From NCBI RefSeq assembly GCF_900155615.1, contig NZ_FUHT01000004.1:682001-746000 (forward strand): a stretch of DNA of 64,000 bases, written 5' to 3'. Position 1 is the first letter of the stretch; each line of letters begins with the position of its first letter. The translations under genes and the position numbers were made by a program. Shown piece after piece: positions 1 through 8,999 of this stretch. The notes under the pieces were generated by a model that was given only the letters and a program-made list of their open reading frames with translations, was not told the DNA's origin and did no database searches. The stretch is from Massiliimalia massiliensis (GTDB lineage: Bacteria > Bacillota > Clostridia > Oscillospirales > Ruminococcaceae).

Positions 1-419
1 GCATTTCCTCTATTTCGGTTAATGCCGAGCAGGTAAACCTAGTGCGGAATAAGATCACCGACTCGGTATTAGGCCAGCTTCACGATGAAGGAATTGAATC
101 GATTCAGATCCCTCTGGGAAGCTTGAGTAATTTTTGGTTTTTTTCTGCGAAAGGCCCGATGGTTAATTTTGACATTTATCCGATTGGCTATTTAAAAAGC
201 AGTATTACCAGCGAGTTTGATGCCGCGGGTATCAACCAGACCCGGCATCGGCTGGTGCTTCATCTTTCCCTTGACCTGATGTGCGTGGGGTTAATGCACC
301 GCGAAACAGTCACGATTGATTCGGAATATATCATTTCCGAAACACTGATCATGGGTGAGACGCCGCAGCAATATGCCCAGCTTTTATTTGAGGATCAGCA
401 GGAAATTACTTCAAAATAA
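1..419 (+). CDS. yunB: Sporulation protein YunB, C-terminal part (5' end outside window)
   Basis: The open frame runs in from the left edge; the codons before the first in-window start (GTG at 42) continue the protein as ISSISVNAEQVNL followed by VRNKITDSVL, so the true start lies outside. The visible part contains an IPLGSL-type motif and the FDIYPIGY stretch expected in YunB, a small membrane-linked protein made in sporulating Firmicutes whose biochemical role is unknown. A strong terminator follows directly. Family assignment rests on remembered motifs, so it is likely rather than certain. Confidence 0.7.
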   Translation, partial: ISSISVNAEQVNLVRNKITDSVLGQLHDEGIESIQIPLGSLSNFWFFSAKGPMVNFDIYPIGYLKSSITSEFDAAGINQTRHRLVLHLSLDLMCVGLMHRETVTIDSEYIISETLIMGETPQQYAQLLFEDQQEITSK

Positions 420-450
420 AAATATTGCCTGAAATATGGCAATATTTTTT
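419..450 (+). terminator. Rho-independent terminator of yunB
   Basis: Perfect 11-bp stem (AAAATATTGCC with GGCAATATTTT), 8-nt loop, followed by a T-rich tract. It overlaps the yunB stop codon and separates yunB from tepA. Confidence 0.85.
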
Positions 451-506
451 ATTTTTCTTCTTTTGGGACAAACTATCTAACAGAAAGCTTGAAAGGAGAG
501 AGAACC

Positions 507-1268
507 ATGAATACAGAATGGAAAAACGAAGAAGAGGAGACAGAGGAAGAACAGACTGATCAGAATCAGGACAAGGATTCGGAAGAACAGAGAAACAGCA
601 TCGTTGATATGGGCTCAATTACCACGAAGGGGAAGCATTTAATCCATTGCCTGACGATTATCGGACAGGTGGAGGGTCATTATATCCTTCCGGCCCAGAA
701 TAAAACCACGAAATACGAGCATGTGATCCCTCAGCTTGTGGCCATTGAGGAGGATCCCGATATCAGAGGACTGATCATCATGATCAATACGGTTGGAGGA
801 GACGTGGAGGCCGGACTTGCCATTGCGGAGCTGATTGCCGGGATGAGCAAACCGACGGTATCGATCGTTCTGGGAGGCGGACATTCCATCGGCGTGCCGC
901 TTGCCGTCAGCGCCAAGCACTCTTTTATCGTCCCCTCTGCCACAATGACAATCCATCCGGTACGGATGAGCGGCTTAGTATTAGGCGTTCCGCAGACCTT
1001 TTCCTATTTTGAGAAAATGCAGGACAGGATTGTCCAATTTGTAACCGAGAATTCCCGGATTACCGAAGACCGCTTTACGGAGCTGATGATGAAAACCGGA
1101 GAGCTGGCGATGGATGTCGGTACCGTATTGAACGGGACGGATGCGGTTAAAGAGGGTCTGATCGATTCCCTGGGAGGATTATCGGACGCGCTTCATTATC
1201 TCTACACTATGATTGATGAAACGTTGTCGGATCAGGAGGAAAAAAGCGATGTTGTACACAATCATTGA
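507..1268 (+). CDS. tepA: ClpP-like translocation-enhancing protein TepA
   Basis: Cytosolic ClpP-fold serine protease of spore formers, linked in Bacillus to protein translocation and to degradation of small acid-soluble proteins during germination. The ATG at 507 is preferred because AAAGGAGAG lies 6 nt upstream; the in-frame TTG at 489 has no RBS. Residues 1-30 are a Glu/Gln/Asp-rich low-complexity lead. The ClpP domain spans about 40-235, with [10 protein letters not shown], the nucleophile region GGGHSIG (Ser127) and TMTIHP (His150). The gene order tepA-ylzJ-(uppP)-ftsK matches the Bacillus tepA-ylzJ-spoIIIE order with one insertion. It overlaps ylzJ by 20 nt, suggesting translational coupling. 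Confidence 0.9.
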   Translation: MNTEWKNEEEETEEEQTDQNQDKDSEEQRNSIVDMGSITTKGKHLIHCLTIIGQVEGHYILPAQNKTTKYEHVIPQLVAIEEDPDIRGLIIMINTVGGDVEAGLAIAELIAGMSKPTVSIVLGGGHSIGVPLAVSAKHSFIVPSATMTIHPVRMSGLVLGVPQTFSYFEKMQDRIVQFVTENSRITEDRFTELMMKTGELAMDVGTVLNGTDAVKEGLIDSLGGLSDALHYLYTMIDETLSDQEEKSDVVHNH

Positions 1269-1452
1269 CGAAAATGAAATATTTGCTCAGGAAAATCAGC
1301 CAAGTTATTTTTACAAAAGGGTTGATAATTGTATCCTTGAGGGTGTAAAATATAATCAGGATGTTATGCTTAACCGGATTATATCCACGAACCCCAAGGA
1401 TTATCTGAATCCGAAGTACAGTCTGGGAATGAATCTAAAGGACTTGCGTTAG
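1249..1452 (+). CDS. ylzJ: YlzJ-like small protein
   Basis: A 67-residue protein beginning [12 protein letters not shown], like the N-terminus of YlzJ, which sits between tepA and spoIIIE in Bacillus. The start at 1249 has AGGAGG a few bases upstream inside the tepA coding end. No membrane segment or catalytic motif is visible and the function is unknown. Identity rests on length, N-terminal sequence and position. Confidence 0.75.
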   Translation: MLYTIIDENEIFAQENQPSYFYKRVDNCILEGVKYNQDVMLNRIISTNPKDYLNPKYSLGMNLKDLR

Positions 1453-1473
1453 AGCAGGTCTTTTAGATCCATT
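1433..1473 (+). terminator. Possible weak terminator after ylzJ
   Basis: An 11-bp stem with one G-U pair (ATCTAAAGGAC with GTCTTTTAGAT) spans the ylzJ stop and is followed by CCATTTTT. The T tract is short and uppP starts 30 nt later, so it may only attenuate. Confidence 0.35.
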
Positions 1474-1501
1474 TTTAATAAGAAGAAAGGTTACATACAC
1501 T

Positions 1502-2383
1502 ATGTCTATTATCGAAGCAATTATTCAGGGAATCGTTCAAGGACTGACAGAATTTTTACCAGTGTCCAGCTCCGGGCACCTATCGCTCTATCAGCATTTC
1601 ACAGGCTTAAGCGGAGAATCCGGACTGATGTTCTCCATTATTCTCCATGTCGGGACGCTGGTTGCTGTATTCGGCGCGTTTTATCGTTTAATCTGGGACT
1701 TAATCATGGAATTTTTCCGGATGATACGGGATATCTTCACAGGAAAATTTTCCTTTAAAAATCGGAATCCTGAGCGCAATATGATTTTCATGATTATTCT
1801 GGCGCTTGTTCCGCTGTTGATTATTTATTTCGTTCTGGGAGACGTTTACAAAGCGGTTTCATCAGACGACGATATCTTGGTGGAAGGGCTTTGCTTCCTT
1901 TTGACGGCGACTTTGCTCTTCTTTGCAGACCGCAGTATACATGGAACAAAAACTATCGGACAGATTACGCCTCGGGATGCTTTGGTTATTGGTACCCTGC
2001 AGGCGGTAGCGCCGCTCCCGGGCGTATCGCGTTCCGGCTCTACCATTGCTTCTGGTTTAATGTGCGGACTTTCCAAGGAAACCGCAGTTTCCTTTTCCTT
2101 TATTCTGGGAATTCCGGCGATCCTGGGCGGCTCGGTGATGGAACTAAAGGACATCACGCCATCGGATATGAACTTGTCAGTGGGTGTTATTATTGTCGGA
2201 CTGGTAACCTCGGCGGTGGTTGGTTTCCTTTCCATTAAAATGGTGCAGTGGCTGTTAAAGGCAAACCGGTTCAAAATTTTTGCTTTCTATACCCTGATCC
2301 TGGGGATTATTGTGACCGGGATTGGGATTTATGAGCACATTTGCGGCGGCAATATCATGACCTCATTTGGCCATATACTATAA
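1502..2383 (+). CDS. uppP: Undecaprenyl-diphosphatase UppP/BacA
   Basis: Integral membrane phosphatase that recycles undecaprenyl diphosphate to the monophosphate carrier for peptidoglycan synthesis and confers bacitracin tolerance. Both family motifs are clear: the GLTEFLPVSSSGHL segment at about residues 14-27 and PGVSRSGST at about 173-181, which carry the catalytic Glu, Ser and Arg. Hydrophobic segments fill the 293-residue protein, slightly longer than the usual 265-280. The start at 1502 has AGAAAGG upstream. Its place between ylzJ and the FtsK gene is not the Bacillus arrangement. Confidence 0.95.
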   Translation: MSIIEAIIQGIVQGLTEFLPVSSSGHLSLYQHFTGLSGESGLMFSIILHVGTLVAVFGAFYRLIWDLIMEFFRMIRDIFTGKFSFKNRNPERNMIFMIILALVPLLIIYFVLGDVYKAVSSDDDILVEGLCFLLTATLLFFADRSIHGTKTIGQITPRDALVIGTLQAVAPLPGVSRSGSTIASGLMCGLSKETAVSFSFILGIPAILGGSVMELKDITPSDMNLSVGVIIVGLVTSAVVGFLSIKMVQWLLKANRFKIFAFYTLILGIIVTGIGIYEHICGGNIMTSFGHIL

Positions 2384-2416
2384 AAGATTTCATCATAGAA
2401 AAGGCGGATCAGTTTC

Positions 2417-4984
2417 ATGGCAGTAAAAAAGAAATCTTCGGCTTCGCGGACTTCCTCCTCTTCCAGGACATCAAAGCCGGCGTCACAAAAATCAAAGCAG
2501 GCTTCCGGCCGGAAACCTGCTCCCAGGTCAAAAGCGGCGCAGGAGCGTCTTGCAAAGCAGGAGCATCATAAGCGTCAGGTGTGGGCGATCATCCTGTTTG
2601 CGGTCGGCCTTTTATTGCTTGCGCTTATCTTTGTCAAGGGACAGAACCTGTGGCGCTGGACTCATGAAGCGCTGTTCGGGATTTTTGGCACAGGCGCTTT
2701 TGTCGTTCCGGTTTTAATTTTGTACATAGCCATTCGTGCTACCCTGGACGAACATATGGGAAAAATCCGGCATAAGCTTTGGCAGTCGGCGATTTTGATG
2801 GCACTCTTCTGCGCGTTTATTCAGATTGTTTTTGTCGGGAAGTATCCGGGAGAAGGCGTCTGGGAAGCCGTAAAACATCTATACCTTTACGGAACTGAAG
2901 GTGTGAGCGGCGGAGTATGGGGAATTTTGCTCGGTATGCCGCTTTTATATCTATGCGGCAAGCTGGGTGCAACAATTATTATCGTTTTGTTTGCATTTGC
3001 GTTTATCCTGCTCATTACCGGCGCGACGCTGCTGGATTTCTTCCGGAATGTATCCAAACCGGTTAAAATGATGGAGGATCACTATATCCAGCGTCAGGAG
3101 GAACGAGAAAGGGAGCAGGAAGCGAAATTTAATATTGATGTGGATTTGGGGCCTGAGTCTCTGCCTAAACATCCGGTTTCCTCCTCAAAAGCGATTTTTC
3201 ATACGGAACCCAAGCCAGAGATCAGCGTGAAGCCGGAATTGACAGAGCAGTTTATTGATGTGATTGAGAATACGGATACTTCCAAGGCCGCAATCGGGAA
3301 GGTTCCCCTGGTACCAGAGGCTGATGAGCTTTCATTGCCGGAGAAAATGGATGTTGAAAAAGCGGAAACTACAGCACCGCTGGATGACCTGGTAAAACAG
3401 GCGGTTGGAAAAGAAGAAAAACCGGCAGCGGCAGAAAAGGCAGAGAAACCGGATACGGAAATTGCAAAGCAGCTTACAGAACGTTCCGCTTCAGGCGAAC
3501 AGTGCGTTTTATACCGCTATCCTCCGGTTAGCCTGTTGAAGGCGCCGGTTAACCGGAAGAATGGGGATATCTCTTCCGAACTGCGTGCGAACGCGGAACG
3601 GCTGGTAGATACCCTGAAAAGCTTCGGCGTCCAGACACGGGTAATTGATATCAGCCGGGGGCCGACTGTGACCCGATATGAACTGCAGCCCTCAGCCGGA
3701 GTAAAAATCAGTAAGATTACCGGGCTTGCCGATGATATCGCATTAAACCTGGCGGCGGCCGGGGTACGGATCGAGGCGCCGATACCTAACAAAGCGGCAG
3801 TCGGGATTGAAGTCCCGAACCGGACAACCGATATTGTCACCATTCGGGAGGTTGTAGACTCTGCGGCGTTCCGCGACGCAAAGAGCAAGCTGTCTGTTGC
3901 CTTGGGGCGTGATATTTCGGGCAAAGAGGTTGTTTTTGATATTGCGAAGATGCCGCATATGCTGATTGCAGGCGCAACTGGTTCCGGGAAATCAGTGTGT
4001 ATCAATACATTGATTATCAGCCTGATGTATAAGTCAAGTCCGGATGAGGTACGGCTTTTGATGATCGACCCGAAAGTAGTGGAACTGGGAATTTATAACG
4101 GAATCCCGCATCTGCTGGTTCCGGTGGTTACCGACCCGCGCAAGGCTGCCGGAGCACTGGGCTGGGCGGTTACGGAAATGCTCAACCGCTATAAGCTGTT
4201 TGCGGATAATCAGGTTCGGGATTTGCACGGCTATAACGAGCTGGCAAGGGTTCAGGAGGATCTAAACCCTCTCCCACAGATTGTGATCATTATAGACGAG
4301 CTGGCTGACCTGATGATGGCTGCTCCCAATGAGGTAGAGGACTCCATCTGCCGGTTAGCGCAGATGGCCCGTGCGGCGGGAATGCATCTGGTGATTGCTA
4401 CACAGCGCCCCTCCGTTGACGTGATTACCGGGGTAATTAAAGCAAACATCCCCTCCAGAATTGCATTTGCAGTCTCCTCGCAGGTTGATTCACGTACCAT
4501 TCTGGATTCCGGCGGAGCGGAAAAGCTGCTCGGACGGGGAGACATGCTGTTTTATCCGGTGGGAATGCCAAAGCCTACCCGGCTTCAGTGCTGCTATGTC
4601 AGCGATAAAGAGGTAGAAGAAATTGTCCAGTTTGTCAAGGGCAACGTGGAATCTGAATATGATGATAAAATTCTGGATGAAATTGAACGTCAGGCTGTCA
4701 AGGAAAAAAATACAAAAGCTTCTGACAGTGGGAGCGGGGAGGATGTGGACGAGCTTTTGGATGACGCGATTGAATGCGTTATTGAAGCTTCGCAGGCCTC
4801 TACCTCCTACCTGCAGCGGAAGCTAAAGGTGGGCTATGCCAGAGCGGCGCGCCTGATGGATGATATGGAAACAAAGGGAATCATCGGGCCTTTTGAGGGC
4901 AGCAAACCACGGCAGGTTTTAATGACACGCGACCAATGGATTGAAATGAAATTAAACCGTCAGGAAGGGGAACAGGAATCGTGA
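2417..4984 (+). CDS. ftsK: DNA translocase FtsK/SpoIIIE
   Basis: Hexameric septal DNA pump for chromosome segregation; position after tepA-ylzJ is that of spoIIIE. Residues 1-50 are Ser/Lys/Ala-rich and basic. About four membrane segments follow (roughly 52-75, 88-108, 122-142, 165-205), then a charged linker of about 200 residues, the RecA-like motor with Walker A GATGSGKS (about 519-526) and Walker B IIIDELADL (Asp about 627), and a C-terminal winged-helix gamma domain (about 790-850, QRKLKVGYARAARL) that reads orienting sequences. Length 855 fits the family. An AAGGCGG-type RBS precedes 2417. The stop overlaps the next start by 4 nt. Confidence 0.95.
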   Translation: MAVKKKSSASRTSSSSRTSKPASQKSKQASGRKPAPRSKAAQERLAKQEHHKRQVWAIILFAVGLLLLALIFVKGQNLWRWTHEALFGIFGTGAFVVPVLILYIAIRATLDEHMGKIRHKLWQSAILMALFCAFIQIVFVGKYPGEGVWEAVKHLYLYGTEGVSGGVWGILLGMPLLYLCGKLGATIIIVLFAFAFILLITGATLLDFFRNVSKPVKMMEDHYIQRQEEREREQEAKFNIDVDLGPESLPKHPVSSSKAIFHTEPKPEISVKPELTEQFIDVIENTDTSKAAIGKVPLVPEADELSLPEKMDVEKAETTAPLDDLVKQAVGKEEKPAAAEKAEKPDTEIAKQLTERSASGEQCVLYRYPPVSLLKAPVNRKNGDISSELRANAERLVDTLKSFGVQTRVIDISRGPTVTRYELQPSAGVKISKITGLADDIALNLAAAGVRIEAPIPNKAAVGIEVPNRTTDIVTIREVVDSAAFRDAKSKLSVALGRDISGKEVVFDIAKMPHMLIAGATGSGKSVCINTLIISLMYKSSPDEVRLLMIDPKVVELGIYNGIPHLLVPVVTDPRKAAGALGWAVTEMLNRYKLFADNQVRDLHGYNELARVQEDLNPLPQIVIIIDELADLMMAAPNEVEDSICRLAQMARAAGMHLVIATQRPSVDVITGVIKANIPSRIAFAVSSQVDSRTILDSGGAEKLLGRGDMLFYPVGMPKPTRLQCCYVSDKEVEEIVQFVKGNVESEYDDKILDEIERQAVKEKNTKASDSGSGEDVDELLDDAIECVIEASQASTSYLQRKLKVGYARAARLMDDMETKGIIGPFEGSKPRQVLMTRDQWIEMKLNRQEGEQES

Positions 4985-5796
4985 CAAAAAGAGACTACCG
5001 GCTTGTTTGCTCAGATATCGACGGTACGATTTTAAATTCACAGGGAATCCTCACTGAGCGTACCAGGAAAGCAATCCTGGCGCTCAAACAACAGGGGATT
5101 CCTGTTGTTTTGGTTTCTGCCAGACCGCCGCAGGGGATTTCCTGTTTTTACGAAGCGTTATGGGAGGAAAATCCTCCTGTCTGTGCTTATAGCGGCGGAT
5201 ATATCGTCCTGGACGGGCAGGTTGTTTTCAACCGTACCATTCCGTTAGAGCTAACAAAACAGATCTGTGATATCACCCGCCGGCACCCAGTCCACACCAG
5301 CCTTTATCAGGCTGAACATTGGTATGTTGAAGCAATGGACAAGGAAGCCTCCTGGGAAGCCGAAGCCATTGGCTTTGATCCGGAGATAGCCGAGCAGGAT
5401 AAGCTGTTCGAAGAATGGACACGCTGTCATACAGAACCAAATAAGCTCCTTTGTATCGGACAGGCAGAGGAAATCTCCGGACTGCAGAAGGTACTCCTGC
5501 GGCAGTTCGGGACAAAGCTGAATATTTCTTTATCGAAAGCGACCTATCTCGAAATCATGCCGCTGGGCGTGACAAAAGCTGAAGCGGTTAAAGTACTCTG
5601 CAGCCGGATGGGGATAGTACCGGAACAGATGATCGCTTTTGGAGATCATTTTAATGATCTTGCGATGCTGCGTGAGGCAGGACTTGGCATAGCAATGGGG
5701 AATTCTCCTGCTGAGATTCAGAGCGCTGCTGATATGGTAGCAAAAACAAATGATGAGGACGGCGTAGCCGAAATACTGGAACGCCTATTTTTATAA
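4981..5796 (+). CDS. HAD-superfamily phosphatase, Cof type
   Basis: Cytosolic Cof/YcsE-like hydrolase, likely acting on sugar phosphates or nucleotide metabolites; the substrate cannot be read from sequence. Motif I is SDIDGTILNS (Asp12, Asp14), motif II lies in the VLVSARPP stretch, and motif IV is GDHFNDLAML. The long C2-type cap between motifs II and III and the 271-residue length fit the Cof group. It begins with GTG at 4981, overlapping the ftsK stop (GTGA), with AGGAAGGGG in the preceding coding end, so it is probably translationally coupled to ftsK. Confidence 0.88.
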   Translation: MTKRDYRLVCSDIDGTILNSQGILTERTRKAILALKQQGIPVVLVSARPPQGISCFYEALWEENPPVCAYSGGYIVLDGQVVFNRTIPLELTKQICDITRRHPVHTSLYQAEHWYVEAMDKEASWEAEAIGFDPEIAEQDKLFEEWTRCHTEPNKLLCIGQAEEISGLQKVLLRQFGTKLNISLSKATYLEIMPLGVTKAEAVKVLCSRMGIVPEQMIAFGDHFNDLAMLREAGLGIAMGNSPAEIQSAADMVAKTNDEDGVAEILERLFL

Positions 5797-5814
5797 ATTA
5801 GTTTGGAGGAAGGT

Positions 5815-7749
5815 ATGGCGGGATTTTTACCAATCACCAAAAAGGAAATGACGGAGCAGGGCATCCGGCAGTTTGACTTTATCTGTGTAACCGGAGACGC
5901 CTATGTAGATCATCCATCCTTTGGCATTGCCATTATTTCCAGGGTATTGGAAAGCCAGGGCTTTTCAGTTGGGATGATTTCTCAGCCGGATTGGAATGGC
6001 GATACGGACTTTACGGTATTCGGAAAGCCGAAATATGCGTTTTTAGTCACAGCCGGGAATATTGATTCTATGGTTGCGCATTATACCGTTGCAAAACGGA
6101 AGCGGTCTGACGACGCCTATACTCCGGGAGGCAAGGCTGGAAAACGGCCTGACCGGGCGGTTACCGTTTATACCCAGTCCCTAAAGCGGATCTATCCGGA
6201 GGTTCCGGTATTGATTGGCGGGCTGGAGGCTTCTCTGCGGCGGTTTGCGCACTATGACTATTGGGATGATAAGGTGCATCCTTCCGTTTTGATGTCTTCC
6301 GGCGCCGATCTTTTGATGTATGGGATGGGCGAATTGCAGATTATCGAAATCGGTCGTTGCTTTCGGGAAGGAAAAGCGGTCAGCGAGATGACAGAAATCC
6401 GTGGGACATGCTATCTTACTGATCCGGTCAACACGCCTTACGGCGCTGTACAGTGCCCTGATTTTGAAATCGTGGCGAGGGACAAAAAGAGTTATGCAAA
6501 AGCGACCAGACAGCAGATGAATGAACAGGACGAGGTTTACGGGAAAACAATCATTCAGCGTCAGGGAAAGAAGATGCTGGTACAAAACCCGCCGATGCGC
6601 TCGCTAAGCCAGTCAGAGCTTGACAAGGTGTATGCCTTGCTATATATGCGGATGTATCATCCGAGTTATGAGGCGCTGGGAGGAGTCGCTGCAATTGAAG
6701 AGGTTGAATTTTCGATTGCCCATAACCGAGGTTGTTTTGGAGCATGTAATTTCTGTTCTATTGCCTTCCATCAAGGAAGAAAGATTGCGACGCGGAGCGA
6801 AGAGTCGGTTATCCGGGAAGCGGAGCTGCTGGCTGCCAATCCCAGATTTAAGGGCTATATCCACGATGTAGGGGGGCCGACGGCTAATTTCAGGCAGCCG
6901 TCCTGCAAGAAGCAGCTTACACAAGGGCTTTGCAAAGGAAAAAAATGCTTGGCTCCCTCTCCGTGCAGGCAACTGGAAGCCGATCATACAGAATATCTGG
7001 AATTACTGCGTAAAATACGGAAAATAAAAGGCGTCAAACGCGTCTTTATTCGTTCTGGTATCCGTTATGACTATCTAATGGAGGACCGAAACGAGGCGTT
7101 TTTTGACGAGCTGGTGCAGTATCATGTCAGCGGACAGCTAAAAGTTGCGCCGGAGCATTGTAGCAATGCGGTGCTGGACAAGATGGGGAAGCCGCATATT
7201 GAAACCTATCTTGCTTTTATGAAAAAGTTTTACCAAAAGACAAAGGAAGCGGGCAAAGAGCAGTATCTTGTACCATACCTGATGTCCTCGCATCCTGGCA
7301 GTACCCTGCAGGATGCAATCGAATTGGCGCTGTTTTTAAAACAGAACCGCATCCGGCCTGAACAGGTGCAGGATTTTTATCCGACGCCGGGTACTGTTTC
7401 CACCTGTATGTATTTTACCGGCCTTGACCCGTACACAATGGAGCCGGTATTTGTCCCCACTGAACCGGAGGATAAGGCAATGCAGCGTGCATTACTGCAG
7501 TATTTTCACCCGAAAAACCAAAGACTGGTGTTAAAAGCGCTGAAAAAAGCCAAACGTTTCGACCTGATCGGAACAGGGAAAAACGCGCTGGTAGAGGATG
7601 TGCCTGAAAATTTGCGAAAACAGGATGCAAGGCGGCATTCTGCCGGCGCAGTGAAGCAGAGAAACGCACAGAAAGGAAATAAACGTTCATGGCAACCCAA
7701 AGAAGGTATCAAAAGAGGAAAAAAAGCAGGCGGAAGAAAACCTCGGTAA
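5815..7749 (+). CDS. YgiQ-family radical SAM protein (UPF0313)
   Basis: Large radical S-adenosylmethionine enzyme of unknown reaction. The [4Fe-4S] signature CFGACNFC is at Cys307, Cys311 and Cys314, preceded by NRG; a second Cys cluster (CKKQLTQGLCKGKKCLAPSPC) follows in the same family-typical place. N-terminal about 200 residues form the YgiQ N-domain; the C-terminal tail is basic and rich in Lys, Arg, Gly. The ATG at 5815 is chosen over the TTG at 5803 because GGAGGA sits between them, 5 nt before the ATG. The 3' end overlaps the next gene by 61 nt. Confidence 0.9.
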   Translation: MAGFLPITKKEMTEQGIRQFDFICVTGDAYVDHPSFGIAIISRVLESQGFSVGMISQPDWNGDTDFTVFGKPKYAFLVTAGNIDSMVAHYTVAKRKRSDDAYTPGGKAGKRPDRAVTVYTQSLKRIYPEVPVLIGGLEASLRRFAHYDYWDDKVHPSVLMSSGADLLMYGMGELQIIEIGRCFREGKAVSEMTEIRGTCYLTDPVNTPYGAVQCPDFEIVARDKKSYAKATRQQMNEQDEVYGKTIIQRQGKKMLVQNPPMRSLSQSELDKVYALLYMRMYHPSYEALGGVAAIEEVEFSIAHNRGCFGACNFCSIAFHQGRKIATRSEESVIREAELLAANPRFKGYIHDVGGPTANFRQPSCKKQLTQGLCKGKKCLAPSPCRQLEADHTEYLELLRKIRKIKGVKRVFIRSGIRYDYLMEDRNEAFFDELVQYHVSGQLKVAPEHCSNAVLDKMGKPHIETYLAFMKKFYQKTKEAGKEQYLVPYLMSSHPGSTLQDAIELALFLKQNRIRPEQVQDFYPTPGTVSTCMYFTGLDPYTMEPVFVPTEPEDKAMQRALLQYFHPKNQRLVLKALKKAKRFDLIGTGKNALVEDVPENLRKQDARRHSAGAVKQRNAQKGNKRSWQPKEGIKRGKKAGGRKPR

Positions 7750-8687
7750 CGAAAACCGCTTATTCGCTGCTGACGATTGCAGCAGCCTTTGTACTGCTCG
7801 TTACGGTCAACTCCTTTTTACCCTTTTCCCCGGCAATCCCCACCTGGCAGAAGATTGCCAATGAGTGGAGAGATTTAACTGTAGACTCGTCTTTTCCGAA
7901 TACCGAGATTAGCAGTGCGGACGTATCCGTCCACTATATTGACGTCGGACAGGGAAACTGTACGCTGATCCGGACGAAGGAGCATAATATCCTGATTGAC
8001 GCGGGAGAGAACGACCAGGGGGATACAGTTGTAGCTTATCTGAAAGCGCAGGGTGTGGAACGGCTTGACTATGCGGTGGCTTCCCATCCTCATTCTGATC
8101 ATATCGGCGGGATGGATGTTGTTATCAATGCGATTCCAACCGAGAATATCATTATGCCGAAGCTGGAAAAGAGTATTGTTCCCACTACGCGGACTTATGA
8201 GGATCTTCTAGACGCGATTGAGATGCAGAGGGTCAATGTGATCCAGGCAAATGTGGGAGATGATTATGAAATTGACGGAGCTGTTATGACGATTCTGGGA
8301 CCTTCCGGAGAATATAATGATCTTAACAACATGTCGGTTGCGGTACGCTTTTCCTACCAAAATATTGCATTCCTTTCCACTGCGGATATGGAGAAAAAGG
8401 CGGAGCTCGATCTGCTGGAATATGGGGAAAACCTCAGGGCAAATGTATTTTTGGCGAGCCATCACGGCTCTAAAACGTCGAATACAGAAGAATTTTTGGA
8501 TCAGGTGGGAGCAGAATATTATGTGATCCAGTGCGGATATCAAAACGAGTACGGACATCCGCATGCGGAGGCGCTCAAACGGTTTGAAGAACGACATGGA
8601 GAAATTCTCCGTTCCGATATCCTGGGAAATATCGTCTTTGAAACAGACGGGGAAGGGCTGACGGTTCATACACAGAAGGAAGGATAA
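7689..8687 (+). CDS. ComEC-like metallo-beta-lactamase fold protein, membrane anchored
   Basis: A 332-residue protein with a basic N-terminus (1-22), one membrane segment or signal anchor (about 24-47), and a beta-lactamase-fold hydrolase domain with IDVGQGN (84-90), LIDAGEN (102-108), the metal motif HPHSDH (133-138) and SHHGS near the end. This resembles the C-terminal domain of ComEC but lacks the channel, so it is likely an extracytoplasmic hydrolase; nuclease or phosphodiesterase activity is inference. The start at 7689 lies inside the ygiQ end, with AGAAAGGA upstream. DUF3006 follows after 6 nt. Confidence 0.88.
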   Translation: MATQRRYQKRKKSRRKKTSVTKTAYSLLTIAAAFVLLVTVNSFLPFSPAIPTWQKIANEWRDLTVDSSFPNTEISSADVSVHYIDVGQGNCTLIRTKEHNILIDAGENDQGDTVVAYLKAQGVERLDYAVASHPHSDHIGGMDVVINAIPTENIIMPKLEKSIVPTTRTYEDLLDAIEMQRVNVIQANVGDDYEIDGAVMTILGPSGEYNDLNNMSVAVRFSYQNIAFLSTADMEKKAELDLLEYGENLRANVFLASHHGSKTSNTEEFLDQVGAEYYVIQCGYQNEYGHPHAEALKRFEERHGEILRSDILGNIVFETDGEGLTVHTQKEG

Positions 8688-8693
8688 CCTGAA

Positions 8694-8918
8694 ATGAAAC
8701 AATATATTGTAGACCGGATTGAGGATGGGTTTGCTGTCCTGGAGACCGAGGAGAAAGAACACCTGTGTTTCCCAGTGAAAAATTTACCGGATGCTATCCG
8801 GGAAGGAGATGTATTGATCTGGGAGGAAAATGGCTTCCGGATTGATACCGGGCTGACAGAACAGCGCCGGGAAAGGATCGCGGAGCGTTTGGAACGCCTT
8901 TTTTCCAAAAATGATTAA
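8694..8918 (+). CDS. DUF3006 domain protein
   Basis: A 74-residue protein opening MKQYIVDRIEDGFAVLE and ending in a Glu/Arg-rich helix, matching the DUF3006 pattern of a small beta-barrel with a charged C-terminal tail. DUF3006 genes commonly sit beside ComEC-like metallo-beta-lactamases, as here. GGAAGG precedes the start. Function is unknown; a partner role for the upstream hydrolase is inferred from adjacency only. Confidence 0.8.
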   Translation: MKQYIVDRIEDGFAVLETEEKEHLCFPVKNLPDAIREGDVLIWEENGFRIDTGLTEQRRERIAERLERLFSKND

Positions 8919-8933
8919 GCTTTGACGAAAAGC

Positions 8934-8962
8934 TTGATAAATTGAGAAGAAAATGGTATAAT
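8934..8962 (+). promoter_or_regulatory. Sigma-A promoter of miaB-ylbF
   Basis: TTGATA, 17-bp spacer, extended -10 TGGTATAAT, about 38 nt before the miaB start. Confidence 0.8.
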
Positions 8963-8999
8963 TTTAAAATACGTATCATACCAGTGGAGGTTATACTAT

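Noticed and set aside
42-44. GTG at 42 as the yunB start
   Set aside because: The frame is open to the left edge and the upstream codons continue a YunB-like protein.
5803-5814. TTG at 5803 as the ygiQ start
   Set aside because: The codons it would add are themselves the RBS (GGAGGA) of the ATG at 5815.
8917-8935. AAGCTT repeat flanking TGACGAA after DUF3006 as a terminator
   Set aside because: Six-base arms with no T tract; it overlaps the -35 of the miaB promoter instead.
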